DNA of 64,000 nt from Aspidapion aeneum. Lineage: Eukaryota > Arthropoda > Insecta > Coleoptera > Brentidae. Positions 43,448 through 54,239 of this stretch are shown here, piece by piece. The number at the start of each line of letters is the position of its first letter. The first letter of the stretch is position 1. The stretch is taken from NCBI GenBank assembly GCA_963576565.1, contig OY755039.1:128262640-128326639 (forward strand). Direction: 5' to 3'. The position numbers and the translations under genes are program-made. The notes under the pieces were generated by a model, which searched no databases, had not been told where the DNA came from, and was given only the letters and a program-made list of their open reading frames with translations.

Positions 43448-43805
43448 GCACGTGGTAGGGATGGGCGGAACAGCGTATTTTTAGGAACAGGTACAAATTG
43501 TTCCGGTTTCAGAAAAAACCTGTTCCGAAAATTCTGCTCCTGTTCCGAACTGGACAAAATAGCGTGGCGTGGCTTACGGCGGGAGCGAATGCTGCAAAGG
43601 GGGTCCATAAAAATTTTGCGACCAAAAAAAAAGGTTCATTCTTTACTTTTCTCTTTTTGTTCTTCGAAAGCCGATTTACCGCCCCCTCGAAAACACTGTT
43701 CCGACAAAACGGAACAACTTGACAAACCTGTTCCGACTTGTTCCGAGTAAAAACCTGTTCCGAAAAGAACAGGTACTGCTCCGAGAGCCCATCCCTAGCA
43801 CGTGG
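43448..43805. mobile_element. hAT-type MITE with perfect 8-bp duplication
   Basis: The element is 43456-43797 (342 bp). Inverted ends TAGGGATGGGC and GCCCATCCCTA are flanked by identical GCACGTGG at 43448-43455 and 43798-43805. The interior repeats CCTGTTCCGA words. The 8-bp duplication fits hAT. Overlapping short ORFs are not genes. Confidence 0.95.
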
Positions 43806-44233
43806 TGTAATTGCCAAGTACACAAGTATTGGCGTACTTGTCAAATACAGGAGAAGGAGGAGCGCTGTACTTGTAAAATTGACTTCGGAACTTACACGGG
43901 AATGATAACCACTTGGACCAAGCGTTTAGGGTCACACTTTTGCGTTAGTGGCCACTAAAAGTCTTGCACCATTGAAAAGTGTCAATTAAAATGCCACTTA
44001 GTGCTCTATTAGTTAGTGTAGAATATCCGACCCTAAAACAGACACTAAAGCCAAATATGAGGTTGTTTTTTTTTTGTCGGTTTTTTTATCTTTTATGTTT
44101 TTTTGTGGTTTATGTGGATTTAGACGAAAATTTTTCATAAATAAACTATTAGGACAGTTATTTTTTAGCTGATGATTATGTTGGAAATGATGGATCCGGT
44201 ACAATTTGGGTTTCCAAAAAATACATAAGTTTC

Positions 44234-44404
44234 CATAGGCGCACCCAGTGAAGGGATGACCTGGGGCCTGCTCCCCCCCCTCCCTTAGTCAAAGGGTTTT
44301 CGAGATATTTTTCACATACTTCATGAATATTATAAAAGAAAGTAGCATAATCTATGGCATCATGGAGTCTCGGCCCCCCAAGACACATTTTAGGTGCGCC
44401 ACTG
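44234..44404. mobile_element. hAT-type MITE related to 40471-40667
   Basis: 171 bp with ends CATAGGCGCACC and GGTGCGCCACTG (inverted, two mismatches). The internal GAGATATTTTTCACATACTT closely matches the reverse complement of the 40471 element, and both have C-rich flanks to that core. No duplication of the flanks is visible. Confidence 0.75.
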
Positions 44405-44477
44405 GGTACCAAAGATAGAATTATTACCAGACATTGGATCCTTTAGCGTTTTTTAAAGGCTTTGGATTGTATGTGTA

Positions 44478-44864
44478 TACAGTGATTTTTTATAATTGCA
44501 TAATCCCGGTACCAAACTCCGTTATATATTATTGGGAGTCAAAAGTTCAAACAAAAACTGGCTGATTTGGTAAATTATGGCCTCTTCAAGTACTGCAAGA
44601 GTTTGATTTTTGTATCTTATCATATACAGTGTGCTTTAATACGGTCAGTTCATTTTATTTGAACATCTCATTGAACACCCGATACATATATCTTTACATT
44701 CTTGAATTTGTCTTTTCATTTTGTTTTCAAAACTATATAATATGTCTTTAGCATTAAAAATCGTGCCATAATTTACCAAATTGTCCAGTTTTAGTTTGAA
44801 CTTTCACCTCCCAATATAATAACCGAGTGACTGGCATTCTGAAATTATAAAAAATCACCCTGTA
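44478..44864. mobile_element. Tc1/mariner-like MITE
   Basis: 383 bp (44480-44862) between TA dinucleotides. The arms of about 110 bp are inverted: CAGTGATTTTTTATAATT at the left and AATTATAAAAAATCACCCTG at the right, continuing through AAAACTGG and TTTGGTAAATTATGGC. The TA duplication and CAGGGTG-type end suit Tc1/mariner. Confidence 0.8.
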
Positions 44865-45359
44865 CAAAGAATCACTTTATATGCTAGAGCATATATATAT
44901 ATATAGAATAAATATATAATGTATTTAATAAGTTTTTATTTTATATATAAAGTAATAATAAAATAGTAATAATTCACTATAGTGTTTTAGTTATAAAAAA
45001 ATCTATAAAACAGCAAAAACACAAACTAACTAACAAAATCAATTCTCGATAAGTAAAAAGTTTATGTTCTTGTGATATATTTACAAAACAAATTTTAAAA
45101 AAATTAAACTTTCAACATATAAATTAAATAGAAATAGTCGACGCAAGCCAAGCCATGGACTGTCAAAAACGTCAAAACCACGCCATTTGGATATTCGGCC
45201 AAAGCAATTTCTACTAAAATAAATTTGGCAACGCCACTTTCGTTAGTGGCCTTCTAAATTGTTGGTACAAGTAAATCCACGCTAAAAATAAAAGTAGCAC
45301 TTTTGAAAGTGCTACTTTCTATTACGTTTGGTGCAAGTGGCTATGAGAGCCCGGCTTAA

Positions 45360-45969
45360 GCACAGAAGAGCCACACAGAAGCGACAAAGCGCCCTGCTTC
45401 CAAAATCGAGTGGTGGGGATGGACAACGTATCACACTGAGAGAAAGTGCGTGCGAGGTGTTAAGTACACAAAAAAAAAACAGCGTAAATCTGCTTATGTG
45501 GGAAAAAGTGTTTTATATTTTTATTTAAATGATGAAGATGGGCAAATAATTAGATGTACTAATGTAAACTTTTGCACGCATATATAAAGAAAATAATGTT
45601 CTTTTAAGGTGCAAAATTCCCGTATGTAAGCAGCAAAATGTTTTTATTGAATTTGACAGATTAAATCATAGAGAATATTATTAAATGCAACTATAAAACT
45701 TTTCGGAGAGGGCGGGGCTGTACTTAAGCATTTTTATTGGAGACAAAATTGTTTCGAGCCAATAAAAACGCTCCATTTTGAAAAGTGCACCATGACCATT
45801 ATTTTGACGTTATTAGAACTCCGCGACGTCCACGAGTTGTTCTAGTCGTTAACGTCTGTTAAACGCATATTTTGGCAGTTTTAAACTTGTGAGTTATTGT
45901 TAACTTTGTGCTTTATTAGAGTGATAATGAAAGGATATCATTGTGCTTTTCGTGAGTATCAATCCAAAT
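45360..45969. other. Unassigned DNA
   Basis: No domain-bearing ORF. An inverted pair TTTTATTGG/CCAATAAAA lies at about 45733-45770, too short to define an element. Confidence 0.4.
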
Positions 45970-46643
45970 ATCTATTAATATAAAAATTAATGTCCACGGT
46001 TGAGTTCGGGTAAGGTATAAATGACCAAAAAAATTCGATTTAGATTCTGATTTTCTAGGGATCGCTTCTGCTTGGTCTTAAACTAACAGGTTAAGAAAAT
46101 GAGCCAAATCAATTAATATACAGGGTGGTTTAGTAGGTTGATTAGATAAAAAGTGTTAAGAGTAAAGTAGTAAGTAAGTCAGACAAGCTTATTAAGAAAA
46201 GTTGTTTGTAATTAAAAGTTACGACAGATTCTTATTTTTCACACTTTTGCATCTAAACAACTCGTCTTAATAACATTTTCCGATATCTTTTAAAACAAGG
46301 GTATTTTACTCTTAACACTTTTTATCAAATCAGCCAACTAAACCACCCTGTAGATTAATTAATTTAATCCATTTTTGTAACATCTTAGTTTCAGACCAAG
46401 CAGGCGCATTTTCCAGAAAATCAGAATCTTATTCGAACAATTTTTGTCATTAATACCTTACATCATCAAATCAGCATACTAAACCACCCTGTATATTAAT
46501 TGATTTGGCTCATTTTTTACCATCTTAGTTTGAGACCAAGCAGGCGCAATTCCCAGAAAATCAGAATCTGAATCGAAATTTTTTGGTCATTTATACCTTA
46601 CCCGAACTCAGTCTGTAGACATTAATTTTTATATTAATAGATA
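45970..46643. repeat. Long palindrome with arms of about 175-180 bp
   Basis: ATCTATTAATATAAAAATTAATGTC (start 45970) is mirrored at about 46619-46643. The arms continue paired through GAGTTCGGGTAAGGTATAAATGACC, GATTCTGATTTTCT and GAGCCAAATCAATTAATATACAGGGTGG. The centre contains a second, smaller palindrome (46121-46350) and a partial third copy of the same arm text near 46353-46460. Confidence 0.88.
46119..46352. mobile_element. Tc1/mariner-like MITE inside the palindrome
   Basis: 46121-46350 (230 bp) between TA dinucleotides. Ends CAGGGTGGTTTAGTAGGTTG and its inverse, ending CCACCCTG, stay paired through GATAAAAAGTGTTAAGAGTAAA. A similar single end (ACTAAACCACCCTGTATATT) recurs at 46481-46500, so several copies have stacked here. 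Confidence 0.8.
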
Positions 46644-47629
46644 TTATATTAGTTTAAAAAGATGTAATTTTATATATAATAGGTATGTATTATTTAAAAA
46701 AAATGCATTTTTTGTATTTATATATGCGTGTCCATAAGAATTTGGGGACGCCCTGTACATATTCTAATATTAATAACTGAAATAAATTAGTTGTGACAAA
46801 TAATAACTTTATAATGCATTTTTTTTAATCAACATAATTTTATAAGAGTTATTGTGTATATTAGGACTTTTCGGACACCCTGTATGTAATTATTTAGGTA
46901 TCTAATATAATAAAGCATACAAACTGCTAGTATGACGTAATTATTATAGCTTTTTAACTTTTTACGTTTCTTAAGCCAAATTTAATTTGTTTTTATGTAT
47001 CAAAAATTTTCAAATCCTCTGTATATATTCTTAGATTAATATTATAATAAAGCATACATATGATATAACTAGTCGTTTATTTTCAAATTAAATAATTTAC
47101 GACTTTCTTGTCTTACGAGGTAAATATAATTTTTTTTCCGTGTAAAGTTTCGTGCTTCTTCTTTCAGTGTAAAATGTTGGGTTAGTGTCAAGTGACGTCA
47201 CGAATTCAATACCCATAAGAGCAATGCTTTATCTGTCATGTTTTCGCTTCTGGTGTAACTCTTCTGAGGCTTAAGTTGCAGTTAAGTGGGGCTCAGCCGT
47301 GATATATGTGTTAAATGCCCTTTGGTTACCCTAATTTAGGTGTGTTATTTATTTATTTTAGATGTATAAAGATCCTTATCTTTCATGTTATACAGCCCTG
47401 CACCTGTTCAATCAATTCAGCTGAAAGTTCCAAAATTTCGTACACGAAAGTCAAACTGTGATTGGCCCGAGCTTTTATGTTATGTCATGTTATATTTTTT
47501 GTATAAACAGCCATTTTCCTTCTGTAATGGTATGTCCTGTCATGCTATGTCTTAAGTTATATTATGTTTTTGTATAAACCCAGCTCTAGATTTAATCTCT
47601 GGTTTATATACTACATCTTCTTCTAGCAA
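46644..47629. other. Repeat-rich AT DNA
   Basis: Contains terminal-type words GACGCCCTGTACAT (46748) and GACACCCTGTATGT (46873) and an inverted relative of the CATGACATAA repeat (47475-47580). No gene is supported. Confidence 0.45.
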
Positions 47630-48190
47630 ACGTGAAATTTAGTACCCGTAAATTTAAAAATCAAACAAGTTTCGTGGCTAATCGGGTAAAAATGAGCTTT
47701 TGTTTCTCTTATATTTTTTCGTGGGTAGCTTGAAAGCTTAACCGTACGGGTGACTAATAAGTGTTGACAGTTAACTATTTCGTCTTTATGGGACTCCTTA
47801 GAACACTGCTTGGTCAATGTGCCACTCTTGCGAAGTTAATTAGACGGTTTTATCTCTAATACTATGTAAATAGTGAGAAAACTCTCGCAAGAAGCACCAT
47901 CTACCGAGATACGAGAGAAACTAGAACAAGAGCAGGCGAAAATAAACTGTTATACCTATCGATTAATGAAAAAAATCGATTACAAATAAAAAGAAACAAA
48001 CCATCTGTGACCTGCGACAGCTCTTCTGCCTATCAGGCCAGATCAACGCTGATTGCGTTTTTACCCGCGATCAGATACGTGATTGACGCTCACGTATCTG
48101 ATGGCGGGTAAATTTTTAAGCCAAATAATACTTACACACGTGAAATTTAGTGAAATCAAACAAGTTTCGTGGCTGATCGAGTAAAAAGGA
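47630..48190. repeat. Direct repeat pair enclosing a strong hairpin
   Basis: 'aatcaaacaagtttcgtggct' with flanking GTGAAATTTAG and GTAAAAA occurs at about 47631-47692 and 48138-48188 in the same orientation. Between them lies a perfect-looking hairpin at 48060-48112 (listed separately). The pair could be solo ends of an unknown element or a duplicated segment. Confidence 0.65.
48060..48112. repeat. 22-bp-stem hairpin
   Basis: TTTACCCGC-G-ATCAGATACGTGA pairs with TCACGTATCTGAT-G-GCGGGTAAA across a 7-base loop (ttgacgc). One G-G mismatch interrupts the stem. It is not followed by a T run and lies in no gene. Confidence 0.93.
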
Positions 48191-48483
48191 GTAAATAAAA
48201 TAAATGTTCACATTAAACCTTCCGGTGCCCGTGGCTTTCCAGCTTTGAGTTACCCATTGCGCCCCTTGGTCATAGAATATAACTGCCGGTGAGGCGAATG
48301 CAAAAACTAGACCAACAAGGTACAAATAAGTGGAAGGTTCTAAATTAAGAAAAACTGTTGGACGACGCCTCAACCAGTTCCAAGAAGGTGGGGCCAAGAA
48401 TATAAAACCATCGTTATATCTAAATTATGTATTTATCTCCTATGATTTAAAAAAAAATACTCTGTCAATATATGGGCCCCTAA

Positions 48484-49059
48484 GCTCACACTAGGTACTA
48501 TAGTTATAGTGTACGTGTGAGCTAATATAACCCTTTAGTTGAATGTTTTTGAATATAACTAACAACTGAAATATATTTTATTCAACTCCAGACTAAATTA
48601 CCTTTTGTTTGGTACCACACAAGCCATGTTTTGACTTAAACTCAAATTTTTTAAATCTACCCCCACCCTTAAAAAAAACAAAAACTATAATGTATTTTGT
48701 TAAACTCCGGACTCAATTACCTTTCGTTTGATATCACACACGCCATATTTTCACTTAAACTCTAATTTTTGAAATATACCCCCACCCTTTTTAAAAAAAA
48801 AATAAATTAAAATGTATCTTGTTTAACTCCAGACTCAATTACCTTTCGTTTGATATCAAACACGCCATATTTTCACATAAACTCTAATTTTTGAAATCTA
48901 CCCCCACCCTTTTATTTGGTTTGTGTTCGGTGGATTTTGTTCATTTTTAAATGGGACCATCTCGACCCAAGACCCAGTCTAGGTACCAAATTTGATTAAA
49001 ATCGGCCAAGCGGTTTTTGAGTTATGCGCGTTGGTCTTTACAGACAGACATACAGACAT

Positions 49060-49118
<59 letters not shown>

Positions 49119-49291
49119 TACAGACAGACAGACAAACAGACAGATGGCGCAACAAAAAAGTTTCAAAATCATCTGAAACGCAAAGATATATAAAAAATTT
49201 TGAAATCGGAGCAACTTTTTTTTTCTCGAAAAAATTAGGATCACCATAGCTCACACTACTATAGTATAGTATATATGTGAGCTAATACAAT
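48484..49291. mobile_element. Helentron-like non-autonomous element
   Basis: Begins and ends with similar self-complementary text: GCTCACACTA...TGTGAGCTAATA at 48484-48532 and 49249-49290. Inside are three units of about 120 bp (48560-48910), each with ACTCCAGACT-like, TTACCTTTCGTTTG and TACCCCCACCC words. A phrase 'gattaaaatcggccaagcgg' (48993) and a (CAGA)n microsatellite follow. Central tandem repeats plus a GTCT/AGAC microsatellite and a terminal hairpin recall DINE-1/Helentron-type elements, but no replication-helicase gene is present, so the class is inferred. Confidence 0.55.
49040..49144. repeat. (CAGA)n microsatellite
   Basis: About 105 bases of CAGA tetranucleotide with four variant units. 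It creates spurious open frames on both strands. Confidence 0.97.
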
Positions 49292-50216
49292 GGCGATGTC
49301 GTAACGCGAGCTCGTTTGTTCTCCAGACAACTTTGGCGTACAATTTCTCCTCCAGTGTTCCCCCTCTTCTTTCAACTTTTATTTTACGTACCGCCGGAAT
49401 TTGCTAAGAACGAAGAAAACCCCTATGTTTCTATTCTTATCAAAGCACATGATAAATAAGTTTTTCGTTTTTTAAGCAGGCATTCCCATGGCCAGTATCA
49501 CTTTTTTCAATATGGTATATTCGAAAACCGAAAGACAAAACTTTTGAAAATAGTAATTTTGTCCAATTTTTAAAGTATTGCAATATTTATATCTTTTGGT
49601 TTTGTCTTGTCTTTTGAAGCATGTAACTTAAGGGAAGGGGCGATATTTATGATGAGACAATCTTGTTTGTATTTTGATATGTATATTTATACCTTGTTGA
49701 TACGAATAGAATTAATGTTTTTAGGGCTACTTCTCTTTAGGAAATGGCAAAATCAAGTCTATGATCTTTAGCAACAAAAAGAACAATGGCCAAGGCATGC
49801 AATGCGGCTATTTTTATTTTTTCTTATTTTCTTGTCAGCTCGGGATGTAAATTATTAAAAAGTTTTTATCTTTTTGTCGTTTGCTTTATCATTTCCACCA
49901 TAATGGTAGTAATCAAAAAAGTTTTTAATAAATAGTTTATAAATGAAATAGGACGTGGAACATTTGCGGAAAAATTTCGAAACAAAAACACTTTTTTTTA
50001 ACTGCGTTTTTGCGATCTCTTTTGTACTTACGTAAATTCCTACCTTCTTTTGTCCGGTCTAGGACAACTGGGCACCGCCAACTCGGCGCCGCCAACTGGA
50101 CGCGACCAACTCGGCACCGCTAATTGGGCGTCAGGCCGACTTGGCGTCGGACTAAAATATTTTTTTTTTGATAAAATGTGCAGATGAAAAGCAAAATACC
50201 TATATTATTATTTAGG
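49292..50216. other. Unassigned DNA with a short GC-rich minisatellite
   Basis: At about 50068-50150 the word CAACT(C/G)GGC(A/G)CCGC recurs every 15-16 bases about five times, a GC-rich island in AT-rich DNA. The remainder has no supported feature. Confidence 0.55.
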
Positions 50217-51585
50217 TAAAGATATCTTTAAAAATCCTTTACGTAATTTTCTTGAATTTTGGTTTTATTGAGTAGAGTTAAATCCATTTAGTCGAGTATT
50301 GAAATTTGGTAGGTGTAGTGTTCTGGTAACCTGGTAACATACAATTTGCTTTTTTTATTACAAGAATAGCGGATTTGAAATGGCGCATTTCTTTATCGTT
50401 AAACCGATTTGTCTCAAGCCTGAAAGTTTGCAGTGCATCCTCTAGATTTAAAAAAGTTCAATTGGCGGCTCCAAAATGGCGGACTTTCTTAGGTACGCTT
50501 ATAGGGAACTTGGCGGTGTTTCAAGTCGATTTTTGACCCAAACTCATAAAAAATTCAAAGAGGCGGATGCAGAATGGTGGATTTCTTTTTTTTAACCGAT
50601 TTATCTCAAATTTAAAAGTTTGCAGTGTTTGAGATCACTTAATGCAGTTTTATCCTCAAACTTCAAAAAATTAAAATGGCGGATCCAAAATCGTGGATCC
50701 AAAAAGGCGGATTTCTTTATTTTTAAACCGATTTGTCTCAAGCTTGAAAGTTTGCAGTACTAGAGATCACTCAATACAGTTTTCCCCTGAAATTTAAAAA
50801 AACTAAAATCACGGATTCAAAATGGCGGATTTTCTTATTTGTGCACTGATAGGTATCAAATCTAGAACTTGGCAGCGTTTTAAACCGCTGATTATGATTT
50901 TTGACTCAAACTTATAAAAAATTAAAAATCGTGAATCCAAAATGGCGGACTTTCTTATTTACTAACCGATTTGTCTAAAACTTAAAAGTTTGCTTAATAC
51001 AATTTATGACTCAAACTTAAAAAAATCAAAATGGCGGATGCAAAATGGCAGACATGCCCAATTATTATGAATCGATATGCATCAAATTTGACGCTGTTTA
51101 AAGCTGCTGATAGTGATTTTTAAATCAAATTTAATACAATTTATGATTCTAACTCAAAAAAAGCAATTTATATTTTACGCTTGAGACAAATCGGTTAGTA
51201 AATAAGAAAGTCCGTCATTTTGGTTTCGATATTTTGAATTTTTTATAATTTCAAAAGTCAAAACTGATAATCGGCAGCTTTAAAAATTTCTATATTTGAT
51301 ACACATCGGTTCATAAATAAGAAAATCCGTCATTTTGAATTTTTAAGTTTGAGAATAAAACTGTATTAAATGATCTCAAGTACTGCAAACTTTCAAGTTT
51401 GAGACAAATCGATTTAAAAACAAAGAAATCCGTCATTTTGGATTCGCCGTTCTTGTAATAAAAGAACCAGAAGACTACACCTACCAAAATGGCAAAACTC
51501 GAGGTTGGACTTGGATTTAACTCTACTTAACAAAACCAAATTTCGAGAAAATTGCGTAAAGGATTTTTTAAAGATGTTTTTGTAT
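50217..51585. repeat. Fold-back element with internal tandem repeats
   Basis: AAAGATATCTTTAAAAATCC with GTAGAGTTAAATCC near the left edge is mirrored near 51520-51585. Arms extend inward beyond 240 bp through 'cttgtaataaaa' and AAATGGC(G/A) words. The interior holds units of about 120 bp, each with AAAATGGCGGA, AACCGATTTGTCTCAA and GAAAGTTTGCAGT, reading forward at 50380-51060 and reversed at 51170-51440. No protein frame is present. Confidence 0.82.
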
Positions 51586-52450
51586 AAGGCACCGATTTAC
51601 GTGAGAGGACGAAAATTTACGAAGAAAATGGAGGACCAATTGGAAAAATTGGTTTGAGTCTCGAATATCAACCGTGTTAGACCGATTACATAAAACACAG
51701 GGTGTGTGACATAAACTAAAAATTTGTTTTTTGAATTACGATATTAGCGCAATATCCGCTGAACCCACTCAATCTTGTCTTTTGTGCGCGGTCTCTTACA
51801 CAACATACCCAACTAACATTTATAGTAGCGGCTACACGCTTCAAAGACTTTGCTACTATCTTATGGTAGAATTGTGGTGATCCCAACAAAAATTCGGCAA
51901 TTTTTAGTGCTGTCTACTATCTAGTATCACGAAAGAGTAGAGCTTTCGTTAAACCCTCTAAACTACTTTTTAGGATTGTTACTTAATAGTTTATTCTGAT
52001 AGTCTTCCCTACCACGATAGGACGTTGCCAAAGTTTTACTTTCTTTTTCGTCGTTATTTCGTAGTTTACTTAATTACCACTAGAAAGTTAAGCTTCATTG
52101 AAGTTGCAAACAAGTGTATATGACAACTAAATTATAACTTTAATTATTACCACAAAAGTTGGTGTCACCATAGTAACATCTGATGTAATAATGTAGAGAA
52201 AATAACTTTTTGCAACAACTTGAAACCCGTAAATACTTTGACTTTTTTTTAGTGTAGACTTTTTGCAGTCGCATCTTGGTCGCGCTCATTCTTAACCCTA
52301 CTTTTGTGGCTCCTTTTATAAATAAGAAGTAGTTTTTCATGGATTTCCAACCGATCTAGAAATATTCAACCTCTACTTTTTTTAGTTATAGTAACAAATA
52401 TTAAAATCAGAATAAAAAGAAAGAAAACATAGAAAAAAGTGTTCAACTCG
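51586..52450. other. Unassigned DNA
   Basis: No domain-bearing ORF or repeat boundary is supported. Confidence 0.4.
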
Positions 52451-52770
52451 GTCGGTTTGGTTTTTTGGTGGTAGAAGCTAAGTGAAGGTGGTCGTAGTAT
52501 ACGTACAGACAAAACAAGTGGTGGGTAGTAGTTATTGGTTTTTTGGTAGCAGAAGCTCGGGGAAGGTAACAGTAGTTGATTTTTTGACTGTAGAAGCAAA
52601 GGGAGTATTTCGTTTTTTGTTGATAGCAGCTAGAGAAAGGTGGTAGTAGTTGGTTTTTTAGTGGTAGAAACTAAGCGAAGGTAAAAGTAGTTTGATTTTG
52701 TTGACAGGAGCTAGGGGAAGGTAGTAGTAGTTGATTTTTTGCCGGTAGAAGCTAAGGAAAGATGGTTTTT
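52451..52770. repeat. Minisatellite, about 6-7 units of 45-50 bp
   Basis: The phrase GGTTTTTTGGTGGTAGAAGC followed by TAAG(T/C)GAAGGT and GTAGTAGTT recurs, with degeneration, at about 52457, 52537, 52573, 52650 and 52735. T- and G-rich on this strand, it gives Lys/Asn-poor spurious ORFs on the opposite strand. Confidence 0.75.
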
Positions 52771-53216
52771 GGGATAAAACTAAGTCGTAGCTCCATATAC
52801 GTAAATATTACGTATATGCGAAGCTCAGTGATAGGTCACTGTAGCTATTAAAGTGGTAACAGCTTAGAATTCTGAGTAAGTACCAGTTTGTTTTTAACAC
52901 AAACAGCGAGAAATACAAAAATTCGTTGGTCAGTAAAATAGATATTCTCCTTACAAATGTATTGCCGGAATCTAAAAAAAAATTTAATCCTTTTCTTTAA
53001 ATAATTAATGATTTAAGTGGCCATAAATTATTAACTCCTCCTAAGGGATGTGGATCGGCTATATCCGATAAAAAGTCATACTTATCTCCATAAAACTTTA
53101 GGCGCTAATAGTCAAGGCAAAAAATCTGATAAGCATTCAGTTTTCGGTCTAGAAGAATTTCATATTATTTTTTGACAAATGGTCTTTTCGCCCTATTTCA
53201 AGCCCGATGAATCCAT
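52771..53216. other. Unassigned DNA
   Basis: Contains a short palindrome CATATACGTAAATATTACGTATATG at about 52794-52818. Nothing else is supported. Confidence 0.45.
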
Positions 53217-53479
53217 ATATAAGGCGCATAGAATAACAGTGGGCTAACTCCACCAAGACTAGTTTTGAGATAATAAGGGTTTTGTGAATTTTGTCACACT
53301 TAATTAAATAAATTCAGCAATTACTTTTAAAAAATGTTTTATTATAAAATAAACATTGTATTCTAAAACCAGAACATTAAAATTAAAAATAAAATCACAT
53401 AAAGCAATGCGTTTTGGATTGAATTTGACATTTCTGAAAAAATTGAAGTTAGCCCACTGTTATTCTACGTGCCTCATAT
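53217..53479. mobile_element. MITE with about 32-bp TIRs
   Basis: 263 bp. Left end ATATAAGGCGCATAGAATAA continues into CAGTGGGCTAACT. The right end is the inverse (AGTTAGCCCACTG, then TTATTCTACGTGCCTCATAT) with three mismatches. AT-rich interior, no coding function despite an overlapping ORF. Confidence 0.85.
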
Positions 53480-54129
53480 CTAGGTTGTCTTTAAATACGC
53501 TAGAGCATAAATACATGTTCAAAAAATCGAAAAGTAAAGCACTTATACACAGTGTGCCCGAATGAAGTATAGGTTATATAAAAATGGTCCCAAAAACTAA
53601 TTGCACGTTTTGAATATGGATTCTTTCCTGAGTTCAGAGCCATATTAATATAAATCCTAGCTGATCCTCTTCTCGAAATTTTTGACATTTTTCTAGTTAG
53701 TCTAGGCGCTGGCTCCTGTCACGTGTGACCTAATATGTGCGCTTAGTTTGACTGCGGGGCTTTGTTAAGCACCCATAGCAGTATAAAAAAAGTTTGGTCA
53801 CTTGGTCGAACTCATGATCGTTTGGCCGCCATCTTTAAAAATGGCCTCCAAATTAAAAGATTTTTTGTTTAGGCGTATCTCCCTAACCACTGGTCCTATT
53901 TTAATTTTTTAAAGCTTGTTTTAATCCTTTTTGAAAGGCAAACAAATTTTATCAAAACACATTTTTTGATAAATTACGTAGTTTTTCAGATATACCAAGA
54001 TTATTAGTATTTCCGCTCGCAAAAGAGTTAAAATAATACCCATGCTCATTTTATTGTAGCTACAATATTATTGGCATTTGTTTTTTTTTTACATAGAAGA
54101 CTTTATACCTTTCACAGAAAAGGATATTG
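53480..54129. other. Unassigned DNA
   Basis: No gene or repeat boundary is recognised. Confidence 0.4.
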
Positions 54130-54139
54130 ACTGACCGGT

Positions 54140-54236
54140 GTGAAACTAGCAGCCACCTTACAGCAGCCAAAGTGTGAAGTTAGCAGCCACTTACAGCAGC
54201 CAAAATGTGAAGTTAGCAGCCACATTTGGCAGCCTA
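54140..54236. repeat. Short minisatellite, about 3 units of 33-34 bp
   Basis: Units with GTGTGAAGTTAGCAGCCAC and TTACAGCAGCCAAA recur three times just upstream of the 148-bp satellite. Confidence 0.8.
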
Positions 54237-54239
54237 ACA

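Larger units (their letters stand above)
42288..45359. mobile_element. Composite non-autonomous DNA element, AGCCGGGCTC ends
   Basis: AGCCGGGCTCCCAT at 42291 is the inverse of ATGAGAGCCCGGCT ending at 45356. The flanks are TAA at 42288-42290 and 45357-45359; TTAA is also possible at both ends, so PIF/Harbinger and piggyBac readings compete. The interior has no transposase. Element DNA seems to remain near both edges (CTTGTCAA, GCCAAGTA and 'gtggcc' words recur). At least four smaller elements are nested inside, accounting for about half its length. Confidence 0.65.

Noticed and set aside
42287..45359. Firm piggyBac assignment from TTAA flanks
   Set aside because: TAA with a symmetric AGCCGGGCT end explains the flanks equally well, and no transposase is present.
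48979..49254. ORFs with CLSV or TDRQ repeats
   Set aside because: They are translations of the (CAGA)n tract and not proteins.
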